From NCBI RefSeq assembly GCF_014773225.1, contig NZ_JACXAJ010000002.1:62001-126000 (forward strand): a stretch of DNA of 64,000 nucleotides. The letters run 5' to 3'. Every line of letters begins with the position of its first letter. The stretch's first letter is position 1. The notes beneath the pieces were generated by a model. The model did no database searches. It had not been told where the DNA came from and saw only the letters and a program-made list of their open reading frames with translations. The translations under genes and the position numbers were made by a program. This DNA comes from Pontibacter aquaedesilientis. Lineage in GTDB: Bacteria > Bacteroidota > Bacteroidia > Cytophagales > Hymenobacteraceae. This document shows positions 1-8,545 of the stretch, piece after piece.

Positions 1-113
1 ACCCGGTAGCAGACAACTCAACGGCAGCTGGCCGTCAGGCTAACCGCCGTGTGGAAATTGCCATCTTCGCGAACGAGAAGATGAAGAAAGCCGCAGAAAG
101 AGGTGAATTGTAA
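1..113 (+). CDS. OmpA-family protein, C-terminal end (partial)
   Basis: The frame is open from the left edge and stops with TAA at 111-113. The 36 visible residues include ADNSTAAGRQANRRVEIAIF, the end of the OmpA-type peptidoglycan-binding domain, where the NRRVE block with its conserved arginines contacts diaminopimelate or the glycan stem. A short charged tail (KKAAERGEL) follows. Proteins of this family tether the outer membrane to the cell wall. The start and any N-terminal barrel or lipobox lie outside the window, so the subtype (lipoprotein YiaD-like or OmpA-like porin) cannot be told. A terminator follows directly. Confidence 0.85.
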   Translation, partial: PVADNSTAAGRQANRRVEIAIFANEKMKKAAERGEL

Positions 114-133
114 ATCGAAATAAATAACCATCA

Positions 134-172
134 AGCCAGTTATACCGAACAGGTATAGCTGGCTGATTTTTT
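134..172 (+). terminator. Intrinsic terminator whose stem is built from the GGTATA motif
   Basis: The arms AGCCAGTTATACC and GGTATAGCTGGCT pair over 13 positions with one G-T wobble around a short GAACA loop and are followed by a run of six T at 167-172. It ends the OmpA-family transcript. The stem contains one copy of TATACC and one of GGTATA in inverted orientation, a pattern seen again in other terminators of this window. Confidence 0.8.
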
Positions 173-181
173 ATAAGAGCC

Positions 182-580
182 ATGAAAAGAATCATATACC
201 TGGGCGCCTTCAGCATGCTGATAGCCTTGGGAACTACCGCTTGCGAGCGAATGGACCGAAACACCGAAGCCGACCTGGAGGCCAATGCACCTGTAGAGCG
301 GGAGGTGGAGAAAGAGGAGCCGGTATCAGTGCAGGATGCCCTGCGTGCTGATGCCAAATTAGCCCGCTCTATGGGGCTGGAGAAATTTGCAAACTATATG
401 AAAGGCCGTCAGGCTTACTACCAGCAGTTTGAAGAGGTGAAGTACGAAGATGACTTCGTGAAGATCAAGATGGAAGATGACGAACTCAAAATCGAGACAG
501 CTCAAGGCAAAGCCAAGTTTGAGGAGGACGAGTACAAAATTAAGACCGACACTTACAAGAAGAAAAGAGAATTGAACTAA
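182..580 (+). CDS. Small charged lipoprotein of unknown function
   Basis: 132 residues. An N-terminal signal peptide ends in a lipobox (LGTTAC, Cys at about residue 21), so the protein is probably a lipid-anchored envelope protein. The mature part is very acidic and lysine-rich, with an apparently repetitive C-terminal half in which KIKMEDDELKIE, KFEEDEYKIK and KTDTYKKK follow each other as short beta-like strands. I do not recognise a family. The start ATG lies about 10 bases after the preceding terminator. The 3' end overlaps the convergent DUF2238 gene by four bases. Function unknown; the lipoprotein assignment is fairly secure. Confidence 0.7.
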   Translation: MKRIIYLGAFSMLIALGTTACERMDRNTEADLEANAPVEREVEKEEPVSVQDALRADAKLARSMGLEKFANYMKGRQAYYQQFEEVKYEDDFVKIKMEDDELKIETAQGKAKFEEDEYKIKTDTYKKKRELN

Positions 581-1239
581 TGATTAGCCGGGCCTTGGCG
601 CTTTTGCTTACGAACCAGGAGCGCCAGGCCCATGGCTATTATTCCACCCACAAGCGCCAGCGCCATATCCTTTTGCGCATCCCAGATATCACCCTGCATA
701 CCTAGGTAGGCCATTCCCTGCGCATCGCCCTCATAAACCAAATCGGCCACAATCCATTCCACCACTTCATAGACCGCACTCAGCGACAATATAAGCGATA
801 AAGAGAGCAGACAACTCAGAAACACACTCGCTTTGAAGCCACGGACCGCAATTTCGTAGAGTGGGTACGTGAGCAGCAGCCCGAAACCGAAATGCACCAG
901 CCGGTCATAATGGTTGCGGCTGGCGTTAAACTGCTCTTTCATCCATTCTCCGAAAGGATTATCGGCATACTGGTAATAACTGCCATACACATGCAGCAGC
1001 AAGAAAAGAAAGATCAAGGTATAGCTCGTGTCAGAGAAGCGGAAGATGTTGTAGAAAGCCACCAGTATGACGACCATCGAGAGCGTGAGTGAGTTTTCGA
1101 GGAGCCAGTTGAGTTTGTCGGGTGTCGTAATGCCGGTGTAGGCCCAAAACACCATAAACAGGACTGCATACGCCATATGCAATGGCTTTTGCAGAAAAGG
1201 GGCTTCCTTCTGGCGATTTGCTGACATCGTGAGCGTCAT
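577..1239 (-). CDS. DUF2238 (YjdF-like) integral membrane protein
   Basis: 220 residues, mostly hydrophobic, with about six membrane segments. The motif set NHYDRLVHFGFGLLLTYPLYE in the middle and YEVVEWIVAD then GMQGDIWDAQKDM towards the C-terminus is the signature of the DUF2238/YjdF family of inner-membrane proteins; acidic and histidine residues within the helices are conserved in that family. No biochemical function is established. Length fits the family (about 205-220). It converges with the upstream lipoprotein gene, sharing four bases at the stop codons. Confidence 0.8.
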   Translation of the reverse strand: MTLTMSANRQKEAPFLQKPLHMAYAVLFMVFWAYTGITTPDKLNWLLENSLTLSMVVILVAFYNIFRFSDTSYTLIFLFLLLHVYGSYYQYADNPFGEWMKEQFNASRNHYDRLVHFGFGLLLTYPLYEIAVRGFKASVFLSCLLSLSLILSLSAVYEVVEWIVADLVYEGDAQGMAYLGMQGDIWDAQKDMALALVGGIIAMGLALLVRKQKRQGPANH

Positions 1240-1364
1240 GTGCTTTTAGTTTTAGTGCATTGTTGCAGCATTAACCTAAAAGTAATACACATGTTTAGTG
1301 AAAATTGATACAAGGCATAAGCACTTAAGGATGGCTATACCTGTTTGGGCCTCACCGGAATGGC

Positions 1365-2057
1365 TTATGCCAAGAGCTCCTTCTGGTAGAACACCAGTCT
1401 GATCGGGTTGTCGGGAGGGTTTTGGGTAGGGTCGCAGTGGTAGCCAAACATCTCTACCCCGTTCATGAAAGGCAGCAGTTTTTTATAATAGGTATGGCCC
1501 GTGTTTTCTGTATGGAATGTGATGTCGTGGTAGACGCAGGTGGGCAGCGAGCGCATGCGGCTTAGCCGATCAAACAGAACCTCTGGTTTGCCCAGGTCGC
1601 CGGAGTACACAATACGGGAGTCTTCTTCTTCAAAAATATAGGCATAAGACTGTAGTCCTTCTGAGTGCTGTCCGTACGTGTCAACTGCCTTTATTCCATC
1701 AAATTCCTCTAGAGGCATAAATTCTGCATACTTGTCGGGGTCTTTCACCTGGATCTTCAGGAACTCGTAGATCTGGTTTTTGAATTGCTCTGATGGATAT
1801 AGGATAGTAGGCGGCGCAGCCCGGTCGACAATGCTCCTGTGGAGCAGCACATTGGCTAGGCTGCCACTATGGTCGTTGTGGAGGTGAGTGAGCAGAATAT
1901 ATTGAACGCGGTGAATCAGGTTTTTCTGTACCAGTGTTTGGTATACCGTAAAGCCGCAGTCTATGAGCAAGCATTCGTCCCTGAATGCTAACATAGCAGC
2001 TGAATTGAGATAATCCACGTCAAAAGCACCACCTGTCCCTAAAAATTTAATTCGCAT
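1365..2057 (-). CDS. MBL-fold metallo-hydrolase (RNase Z-like superfamily)
   Basis: 230 residues. The metal-binding motif HLHNDH sits at residues 58-63, preceded by the typical N-terminal strand MRIKFLGTGG and the ligand-region LLIDCG. A later YSGDLGKPE supplies the bridging aspartate and FGYHCD a C-terminal histidine. This is the beta-lactamase fold with two metals; the short size and LGTGG start resemble the RNase Z/ElaC and phosphodiesterase side of the superfamily rather than glyoxalase II. The substrate cannot be read from sequence. The gene stands alone, divergent from nth. Confidence 0.85.
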   Translation of the reverse strand: MRIKFLGTGGAFDVDYLNSAAMLAFRDECLLIDCGFTVYQTLVQKNLIHRVQYILLTHLHNDHSGSLANVLLHRSIVDRAAPPTILYPSEQFKNQIYEFLKIQVKDPDKYAEFMPLEEFDGIKAVDTYGQHSEGLQSYAYIFEEEDSRIVYSGDLGKPEVLFDRLSRMRSLPTCVYHDITFHTENTGHTYYKKLLPFMNGVEMFGYHCDPTQNPPDNPIRLVFYQKELLA

Positions 2058-2259
2058 TGGATTTTTTCTTTACCTCCGATCGATGTTAAAACTACAGGTA
2101 TAGCGCGACTAGGAATAATTGGTTGTATTATTTGTATTCTTTCTTGAAAAACTAAGGAGTTTTAGTGACTTTCTGGAAGCCAGAAATAAGTTGCGGTTGG
2201 TAAAAACGAAGGCAAGTCAGTGGCCGTTTAAAGGAGGCCAGCCAGACTTAAAAACAACT

Positions 2260-2967
2260 ATGGAAGGACATGAACTGCCCGCAGCAGAAAAAGCCCTGAT
2301 TACTCATGAGATACTCAACCAGGAGTATAAGCGACTGGAGCTTAACCCGCGCCGCAGCCACATGCAGGAGCTAATCTCTACCATGCTCTCGCACCGCACC
2401 AACCATGCCGACGAGCAAAAGGCTTATTATACCATGCTGGATCGCTTCGGCGATTGGGAAGGCGTATTGAACGCTCCGGAGGATGAACTTGCCGAGGCGG
2501 TGAGTACTACCCGCTATCCTTTGCAGAAAGCTCCGCAGATACAGCAAACCCTGCGCATAATAAAAGAGGAGCGGGGCGAAATGAATATCGACTTTCTGGA
2601 AGATTTGCCCATCGAGGAAGCCATGGCCTGGCTGACGCGTCTGCCCGGCGTAGGGCCGAAAACGGCAACTTTGCTGCTGCTGTTCAACTTCAAAAAGCCG
2701 GTGCTGCCCGTCGACACGCATGTGTTTCGGGTGAGCCAGCGGGTAGGGATGATCGGAGCCAAAGTAACGGCCAACAAAGCCCACGACATTCTGCTGGAGA
2801 TGTTGCCAAAAGATGCCACCGAGCTGTTTAACTTCCACAAGCACTTGTTCTGGCACGGGCAAAGGGTCTGCACCTGGTCATACCCAAGATGTGAGAAATG
2901 TGTGCTAAATGGGATCTGTAATTACTATAATCAGGTAAGGGTGAAGGGTGTGGATCGGGCTGCGTAA
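2260..2967 (+). CDS. nth: Endonuclease III, base-excision DNA glycosylase/AP lyase
   Basis: Removes oxidised pyrimidines and cuts the abasic site. The helix-hairpin-helix LPGVGPKTA carries the catalytic lysine, VDTHVFRVSQRVG carries the catalytic aspartate, and the C-terminal Cys-x6-Cys-x2-Cys-x5-Cys (CTWSYPRCEKCVLNGIC) binds the 4Fe-4S cluster. I chose the ATG at 2260, giving 235 residues, close to the family's 210-235. The frame stays open upstream to 2119, but the extra 47 residues begin without ATG and look unrelated to the family; an AGGAGG-like stretch lies about 25 bases upstream of the chosen start. Confidence 0.9.
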   Translation: MEGHELPAAEKALITHEILNQEYKRLELNPRRSHMQELISTMLSHRTNHADEQKAYYTMLDRFGDWEGVLNAPEDELAEAVSTTRYPLQKAPQIQQTLRIIKEERGEMNIDFLEDLPIEEAMAWLTRLPGVGPKTATLLLLFNFKKPVLPVDTHVFRVSQRVGMIGAKVTANKAHDILLEMLPKDATELFNFHKHLFWHGQRVCTWSYPRCEKCVLNGICNYYNQVRVKGVDRAA

Positions 2968-3043
2968 CGGACTTGTGCAGCATATGGGTGAGGCAAAGCC
3001 GAACATAAATGCTGCACGTGGTTGGCGGATGCTATTCTTCTAA

Positions 3044-3075
3044 TAGAAGCAACTATAATTAGAAGTAACTATAAT
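3044..3075. repeat. Two-copy 16-base tandem repeat
   Basis: TAGAAGCAACTATAAT is followed directly by TAGAAGTAACTATAAT, differing at one base. The second copy contains the stop codon of the minus-strand gene that follows, and it marks the left edge of an AT-rich segment. Confidence 0.75.
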
Positions 3076-3290
3076 CTTCTTGCTTTTCTAGTATGAGTAA
3101 GCTCACTTATATACTCTTGAAGACGTCGTTCTGATTCTCTAGCATTTTCTACTAAGCTTTCTAATTTGTCTTCTTTTGTTTTTGGACTATCATGCCAAGG
3201 GTAATGAAGCAATCCTATTTTCATGATAAAGCTATCGAAGTCTGCTTGAGCTTTATCTATATCTTTTTCTATTTCATATATTGTTCTCAT
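3069..3290 (-). CDS. Hypothetical small helical protein
   Basis: 73 residues, strongly charged, starting MRTIYEIEKDIDKAQADF and with long stretches that should form amphipathic helices or a short coiled coil (ESLVENARESERRLQEYISE). No signal peptide, membrane segment or known motif. Its codon choice is AT-rich compared with the genes on either side. It is the first of three unknown minus-strand genes in an AT-rich block at 3.05-4.45 kb. It may be genuine, but size makes this uncertain. Confidence 0.5.
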   Translation of the reverse strand: MRTIYEIEKDIDKAQADFDSFIMKIGLLHYPWHDSPKTKEDKLESLVENARESERRLQEYISELTHTRKARRL

Positions 3291-3331
3291 AAAGCTAATT
3301 GGGTTACGTGAAAAGATTTGGCTTTATTAAC

Positions 3332-3784
3332 TTACGGTTCATGAAGAGTACCAACCATAGTATAAATGCCCTTCGTTAAAGATGTGTCCCAAATTATTGG
3401 GTATATAGTGTCTCCACGAACTTGGTATGTTAACCATGTTGTTGGAGTAACAGATATATAATCTTGATTTTCCTTTATATCTCGGGAGAGAAGCTGAACT
3501 ATACCTTCGTTACTTAAAGTAATTTTAATAATAGCACATATATTCTCTTTAAATACAAGTGAAACCTTCATGCTAGCTTCAGGAATCTCATACTTTATTT
3601 CTTCATTATAGATACTATCATAGTAGCTGCTTCTGACAAAGTTCTTCATGTGCTTTAGCTTGATAACCTTACTTAAAACTTCATCATAACTTTCACCGAA
3701 GATTTGCTGAATTTGAAATTGCTCTTGGGAAAGAACTATAGAGGGAAATAAGGTAAGGACTAAAACAATACAGTAGCGGTACAT
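3332..3784 (-). CDS. Hypothetical secreted protein
   Basis: 150 residues with a clear signal peptide (YRYCIVLVLTLFPSIVLSQ), so exported to the periplasm or beyond. The rest alternates strands and short helices with no motif I recognise. Base composition is AT-rich, like both neighbours on the same strand, and unlike the GC-balanced flanking genes. Function unknown; possibly acquired together with its neighbours. Confidence 0.55.
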   Translation of the reverse strand: MYRYCIVLVLTLFPSIVLSQEQFQIQQIFGESYDEVLSKVIKLKHMKNFVRSSYYDSIYNEEIKYEIPEASMKVSLVFKENICAIIKITLSNEGIVQLLSRDIKENQDYISVTPTTWLTYQVRGDTIYPIIWDTSLTKGIYTMVGTLHEP

Positions 3785-3855
3785 TCTATTTAAGTTATTT
3801 ACTAATCAACTATATCTCTTTTATAATTTATTGACATACTTAGAGCCTAAGCGAA

Positions 3856-4362
3856 TCAATTTTGTATTATAGCTTTAGCAATACCTTCTGCTGCGTAACG
3901 AGCAAATTTATCGTTGTTCTTAAAAGTTGCTACTCTATCACCATTCTTGATTTTCAAACGGGCTATAGTTTCCCCCTTCTTATCAAGTAATGTAACTGTT
4001 AAAACTTGAAACCCACCATCTCCAAAATGGATTGGGTGCAACTGTATAATACCAGTTGTTTCAGTTGAAGCTTTACTCATTGGAATTGAGTAATTATCTT
4101 TTAATGTATAATACAAATCGTCGCGTAACTGAAGGTCACTAGATGATTGCCCTTTATTGATTACTTTTCTCTCATAGTCTCCACTACTTTTTTGTAATTC
4201 TTCAACTGAACCTGTTTCGTAGGCAAAATCTATAATCCAATTATTAATGCTTTTGAGTTTCGATGATTCATAGACTTTAGAATTTACAGATGCACATGAA
4301 GAAATGCAAAGCAAAACTGCTGCACTTAAGCAAAACACTACTTTATGGTACACTTTACTCAT
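3856..4362 (-). CDS. Hypothetical lipoprotein
   Basis: 168 residues. The N-terminus VVFCLSAAVLLCISSCASVN is a lipoprotein signal with the lipidated Cys about residue 23. The mature part has no motif I recognise; it ends in a strand-rich segment followed by a helix (KFARYAAEGIAKAI). The gene heads the AT-rich minus-strand trio of unknowns, so with the secreted protein downstream it may encode parts of one envelope function, which is only inference from position. Confidence 0.6.
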   Translation of the reverse strand: MSKVYHKVVFCLSAAVLLCISSCASVNSKVYESSKLKSINNWIIDFAYETGSVEELQKSSGDYERKVINKGQSSSDLQLRDDLYYTLKDNYSIPMSKASTETTGIIQLHPIHFGDGGFQVLTVTLLDKKGETIARLKIKNGDRVATFKNNDKFARYAAEGIAKAIIQN

Positions 4363-4433
4363 TTGATTTTTTAGTTAATTTTTTAATTATGAAGTTAAAT
4401 TTCTTTTATAGCTAGTTACCGCCAACTACTGTG

Positions 4434-4454
4434 TAAACGTCATTGTGACGTTTA
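4434..4454. other. Perfect hairpin downstream of ldcA
   Basis: TAAACGTCA-TTG-TGACGTTTA is a perfect 9-base-pair hairpin with a 3-base loop, 18 bases after the ldcA stop codon. It could slow or protect the ldcA transcript end, but there is no T run on either strand, so I do not call it an intrinsic terminator. Confidence 0.5.
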
Positions 4455-4472
4455 TCCACCTAATATAGCATG

Positions 4473-5372
4473 TTATGTGTAATAAACATACTCCAGCCTA
4501 ACCCCACTCTCTCCAACTTCTAGCCTAGCCTTTCTCCCACAGACCAAGGCCAGATTATCCGGCTCGTGGCCAGTCGGGAAACCGTAGCAAACAGGGTAAT
4601 TATATTTAGCAGTATGTTCGGCGATGATCTCGTAAGCATCTTTGCCGAAAGGAATGGCATTGTCTTTCATGAGGCTGAAGTGGCCCACGATGAGGCCGGC
4701 GAGATCTTTCAATTTACCGGCACGGTCGAGGTGCACCATCATGCGATCGATGCTGTAGAGGTACTCATCCACGTCTTCCAGAAACAGGATCTTGCCCTTG
4801 GTCGTGAAGTCGGAACTGGTGCCAGAGACATTGTGCAGCAGTGCCAGGTTGCCGCCAATCAGTTCGCCTTCGCCAGTACCGTTACGGTTAAAGGCATGCG
4901 GCGCGGCACTGTAGCTCAGGTCATCGCCAAAAAGCACGCTTCGCAAACTGTCGAGCGCAGCCTCGGTGCCGCTCGGGAAAAGCAAGGGCATGATGCCGTG
5001 CACACTTTCTATACCTAGGTTGTGGATGTGGCAAAGGAGGGAAGTGATGTCGCTGAAGCCGACTACCCATTTCGGATGCTTCTGAAAACGGCTGAAGTCT
5101 ACCTGATCGAGGATGCGGGTGGTGCCGTAGCCACCACGGGCACAGATGATGGCCTTGATATCGGGGCGGTCGAGGGCCTGTTGCAGGTCCTGCAGGCGCA
5201 GGGCATCATCACCGGCAAACACGCCATATTGGGCACCTACCGTGGGGCCTACTTCCACTTCAAGTCCCCACCCTTGCAGGATTTCGATGGCGGCGGCAAT
5301 TTCTTCGCGGCTAATGAGTCGGGCAGTGGCGATAATGGCGATTTTGTCGCCGGGCTGAAGTGGTGTAATCAT
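4473..5372 (-). CDS. LD-carboxypeptidase, peptidase family S66
   Basis: Releases the terminal D-alanine from the muropeptide tetrapeptide during cell-wall recycling. The Ser-Glu-His triad of the S66 family is visible: Ser107 in GFSDIT, Glu200 in LFLEDVDEYL and His270 in FPTGHEPDN. The N-terminal LQPGDKIAIIATA and ARGGYG are also family marks. 299 residues matches the usual length, and there is no signal peptide, so it should act in the cytoplasm. Single gene, divergent from the AbgT transporter with a 165-base gap. Confidence 0.92.
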   Translation of the reverse strand: MITPLQPGDKIAIIATARLISREEIAAAIEILQGWGLEVEVGPTVGAQYGVFAGDDALRLQDLQQALDRPDIKAIICARGGYGTTRILDQVDFSRFQKHPKWVVGFSDITSLLCHIHNLGIESVHGIMPLLFPSGTEAALDSLRSVLFGDDLSYSAAPHAFNRNGTGEGELIGGNLALLHNVSGTSSDFTTKGKILFLEDVDEYLYSIDRMMVHLDRAGKLKDLAGLIVGHFSLMKDNAIPFGKDAYEIIAEHTAKYNYPVCYGFPTGHEPDNLALVCGRKARLEVGESGVRLEYVYYT

Positions 5373-5537
5373 AGTAATCTAATTTTTGATGATAAACGAA
5401 GGTATAGCTTTTTGCTAAAATTTGCGAGGCTGCAAAATTTTGGGCAATTTCGGAACCCCGTTTGCTTTGGCCTCTGCTATCCGGCACCTGTACCTAAGCT
5501 GCCGCTGCTTGGACGGGAACTTTAAACTAACCTTTTT

Positions 5538-7064
5538 ATGACTGAACTTCAGAAAAAAAAGTCGGGAATTGACAAGTTCCTGTCGGTGGTGGAGCGAATC
5601 GGTAACGCGCTGCCGCACCCTGCCACGCTATTTGCTGGCTTCGCGCTGCTCGTTGTCATCCTCTCCTGGGTAGCCAGCCTCTTTGACCTGGCGGTAACGC
5701 ACCCTGGTACCGGCGAGACCATAACACCGGTTAACCTGCTTTCGACAGAGGGCCTGCACATGATCCTGACCAAGATGGTGACCAACTTCACCAGTTTTGC
5801 GCCGCTGGGCACAGTGCTGGTGTCGTTACTGGGTATAGGTATAGCCGAAGGCACAGGCCTGATCGGTGCGGTACTACGCTTGGTTGTTTTGTCATCGCCT
5901 AAGAAACTGCTCACGTTCGTGATCGTGTTTGCCGGCGTTATCTCCAACACCGCTTCTGAAGTTGGTTATGTGCTTTTGGTGCCATTGGCGGCGGTTATCT
6001 TCCTGGCGGCCGGCCGTCACCCGCTGGCTGGTCTGGCGGCAGCTTTTGCTGGTGTGTCGGGTGGTTACAGCGCTAACTTGCTTTTGGGTACAATCGATCC
6101 GCTTTTGGCCGGTTTGTCTACAGAGGCGGCCCGTATCATTGACGCGGATTATACCGTGAACCCAGCGGCCAACTATTACTTCATGTTCGTTTCTACTTTC
6201 CTGATCGCTGCTTTGGGAACCTGGGTAACGGAAAAGGTGGTACTGCCACGACTTGGAGAGTATACCGGCGACGAGAAGCCACAAAGCATCGACAGACTCA
6301 ACAAAGACGAGAAGAAAGGCCTGCTATACGCGACAATCGCCATCGTGGCGTCGATTGCTTTTATCCTGGGCGGTTTGCTTCCGGAAGAAGGTTACCTGCG
6401 CAACCCGGATACGGGAGAGGTGCTGAACTCACCGTTCATGTCAGGTATAGTAGCCTTCATTTTCCTGCTTTCTGCCATTGCAGGTATAGCCTATGGCGTT
6501 GGTGCCAAAACGATCAAGAATGACAGCGACGTGATGCGTGGTATGTCCAAGTCCATGGAAACGCTGGGCTCTTACATCGTGCTGGTGTTCTTCGCGGCGC
6601 AGTTCGTGGCCTATTTCAACTGGACCAACCTTGGCCTGATCCTGGCAATCAACGGGGCTGATGTACTCAAGACGATGGGACTGAGTGATATTCCGCTGAT
6701 GGTGATGTTCATTTTGGTAGCGGCTGTCATCAACTTGGTAATGGGCTCTGCTTCAGCCAAGTGGGCTATCATGGCGCCGGTGTTTATACCGATGTTCATG
6801 CTGCTGGGCTATACCCCGGAGTTCACGCAGGTGGCTTACCGCATCGGCGACAGTGTGACCAATATTATCTCCCCGATGATGTCCTACTTCGCCCTGATCG
6901 TGGCCTTTATACAGCGCTACGACAAAAACGCAGGTATAGGTACCGTTATCTCAACCATGCTGCCATATTCTGTAGCCTTCTTTATCGGTTGGGTTATCCT
7001 TTTGATTATCTGGATATTGGTTGGCTTACCGATTGGGCCAGGGGCGGAAATGTACATGCCTTAA
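5538..7064 (+). CDS. AbgT-family transporter
   Basis: 508 residues with about twelve to thirteen membrane segments. The N-terminus [19 protein letters not shown] and the C-terminal [21 protein letters not shown] region with [11 protein letters not shown] are characteristic of AbgT/YdaH transporters. Characterised members move p-aminobenzoyl-glutamate into the cell or export sulfonamides, driven by ion gradients; which applies here cannot be seen. The gene is monocistronic and is closed by a strong terminator. Confidence 0.88.
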   Translation: MTELQKKKSGIDKFLSVVERIGNALPHPATLFAGFALLVVILSWVASLFDLAVTHPGTGETITPVNLLSTEGLHMILTKMVTNFTSFAPLGTVLVSLLGIGIAEGTGLIGAVLRLVVLSSPKKLLTFVIVFAGVISNTASEVGYVLLVPLAAVIFLAAGRHPLAGLAAAFAGVSGGYSANLLLGTIDPLLAGLSTEAARIIDADYTVNPAANYYFMFVSTFLIAALGTWVTEKVVLPRLGEYTGDEKPQSIDRLNKDEKKGLLYATIAIVASIAFILGGLLPEEGYLRNPDTGEVLNSPFMSGIVAFIFLLSAIAGIAYGVGAKTIKNDSDVMRGMSKSMETLGSYIVLVFFAAQFVAYFNWTNLGLILAINGADVLKTMGLSDIPLMVMFILVAAVINLVMGSASAKWAIMAPVFIPMFMLLGYTPEFTQVAYRIGDSVTNIISPMMSYFALIVAFIQRYDKNAGIGTVISTMLPYSVAFFIGWVILLIIWILVGLPIGPGAEMYMP

Positions 7065-7088
7065 CCGATTCAATCAGACCAATAAAAA

Positions 7089-7126
7089 AGCGCCCGTGCA
7101 GACTTATGTTGCACGGGCGCTTTTTT
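7089..7126. terminator. Bidirectional terminator between AbgT and beta-barrel genes
   Basis: GCGCCCGTGCA pairs perfectly with TGCACGGGCGC (7090-7100 and 7110-7120). A runs of A precede and T runs follow the stem, so it can end both the plus-strand transporter and the convergent minus-strand beta-barrel transcript. Confidence 0.9.
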
Positions 7127-7137
7127 ATACTTTTACT

Positions 7138-7740
7138 TTAAAACAGTTTCAGCCCCAGGCTGAGCAAAAATTGCTGGTTGGCCAGATTGTAATTGCTTTG
7201 GTCAGATTCGTTTTGATAGTTGCGGCTGATATGCTCGTAGCGCAGGTCGACGGTCATCCTTTTAATGTCGAGTCCTATACCTGCCTGATAGCCCCAATCT
7301 GATTTTTCCAGGAAGCTCTTTATATCCTGATCGTCTTGGCGGGCACTCAACAGCGTAGAGGCCACCGGCCCTGCCTGAATGCGCACTATGTTGCCAAAGG
7401 TTATGCCTGCCATAATAGGTACGTCCAGTCTGTTGAATTTGAGGTCAGCCACTTGGTTAGCTAAGGTAGCGTCAGGTCCTGACTGCAATCGCCCCCCTGT
7501 CTGGGTAAAAATGGCTTCAGGTTGTATAAAGAAGCCCATAATGTTTAGGCGGGCATAAGCTCCGGCATGATAGCTTGTCACAGATTCCTTTTTAGCATAC
7601 TCTGATGGGTTGCTGATCACGTCCTGCACATCCACACTCGATGAACCAACACCAGCCTTCACACCACCGGTAACAGTCTGTGCCTGGGCTGCCGTACCGA
7701 TAGCAATAAGAGTAAATATAGTTAGTAAAGGAATCTTCAT
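7138..7740 (-). CDS. Outer-membrane beta-barrel protein
   Basis: 200 residues. A signal peptide ending AQAQ precedes a small barrel: alternating strands such as VTGGVKAGVG, GAYARLNIMGFFIQPEAIF, GITFGNIVRIQAGP and a final aromatic-ended strand FLLSLGLKLF. This is the layout of the porin-like outer-membrane barrel family common in Bacteroidota (PorT-like). Transport or structural role unknown. Confidence 0.75.
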   Translation of the reverse strand: MKIPLLTIFTLIAIGTAAQAQTVTGGVKAGVGSSSVDVQDVISNPSEYAKKESVTSYHAGAYARLNIMGFFIQPEAIFTQTGGRLQSGPDATLANQVADLKFNRLDVPIMAGITFGNIVRIQAGPVASTLLSARQDDQDIKSFLEKSDWGYQAGIGLDIKRMTVDLRYEHISRNYQNESDQSNYNLANQQFLLSLGLKLF

Positions 7741-7885
7741 TGTTGTCTTCTTAAATTTAACCTTGGCTTATACATGCTTTCAAAGCAAAAGTATAACGAA
7801 TTGCAAATAGCTAGTTAGTACGTAGCCTGATAAATATAAACTTTAGTGTGCGGTCTTCTGTGCTGCTGACTTTCAGCTTGGGGTA

Positions 7886-8272
7886 TTAAACGGGAAGTAC
7901 GGCTGTGGCTTCAATTTCTACAAGTAAGTCCGGATTGATAAGCGCCTTTACCTCTACCATGGTAGTGGCTGGTTTTATGTCCTGGAAGAACTCGCCATGA
8001 GCGCGGCCAACTTCTTCCCACTGGCTGATGTCAGTGACGTAAATGCGGGTACGGATCACGTCTTGCAGTGTAGCTCCGGCCTGTTGTAATGCCTTCTCAA
8101 TCTTCTTGAGCGTATACCTGGTTTGCTCATACGGGCTACCTATACCTGTTACCTGGTCGCCATCGGTTGCGGTGGTCCCGGCTACTTCTACTACATTACC
8201 AATGCGGACCGCGCGACTATATCCTACGATGTCTTCCCATACGGCGCCAGAGGATATGTTTTGTCTTTTCAT
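7886..8272 (-). CDS. Rid (YjgF/YER057c/UK114) family protein, catalytic Arg replaced
   Basis: 128 residues with the Rid fold: [34 protein letters not shown] and the C-terminal [10 protein letters not shown]. In archetypal RidA the arginine of the PARSCVEV segment anchors the substrate carboxylate for 2-aminoacrylate deamination; the matching segment here reads PATTMVEV, so that arginine is missing. The protein therefore probably belongs to one of the Rid subfamilies without imine deaminase activity. A degenerate repeat block starts immediately upstream of the ATG. Confidence 0.85.
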   Translation of the reverse strand: MKRQNISSGAVWEDIVGYSRAVRIGNVVEVAGTTATDGDQVTGIGSPYEQTRYTLKKIEKALQQAGATLQDVIRTRIYVTDISQWEEVGRAHGEFFQDIKPATTMVEVKALINPDLLVEIEATAVLPV

Positions 8273-8273
8273 A

Positions 8274-8421
8274 AGTTTAAGAATTTGAGAGTTTGGAAGT
8301 TATAAAGTTTTGAATTTAGAAGTCAGAAAGGTGAAAGGTTTTGTAAGGACAGGTTGTGACCTGTCCGAATCGTGCACCGGAATTATTTAATCAACCATTA
8401 AACAATTCAACAATTTAACCC
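8274..8421. repeat. Left repeat block of the radical SAM gene
   Basis: Composed of a degenerate 7-9 base period stretch (AGTTTAAGAATTTGAGAG, GTTTGGAAG, 8274-8331), a hairpin (8347-8366) and a second AT-rich periodic stretch (ATTAAACAATTCAACAATTT, to 8421). The first and the third parts recur in inverted orientation and mirrored order after the radical SAM gene. The block fills most of the gap between the Rid gene and 8421 and has no coding potential. Confidence 0.65.
8347..8366. repeat. Palindromic hairpin inside the left repeat block
   Basis: GGACAGGTTGTGACCTGTCC: eight perfect base pairs around TGTG. It has no T run, so it is not an intrinsic terminator; its shape matches dispersed REP-like hairpins, but only one copy is seen in the window. 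Confidence 0.55.
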
Positions 8422-8545
8422 TCCTTCGGTCAATAATAAACACATTCATATCACTGATTTATCTTAGGGGTGGCAAATTCATCGGGCTTCCTATACCTGA
8501 TACTCCCGCATAATCCTTAATTTTGAGTTTATACTGCTCCACCGA

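Noticed and set aside
2119..2259. N-terminal extension of endonuclease III
   Set aside because: No ATG at the frame start and no resemblance to the family; the ATG at 2260 gives the normal length.
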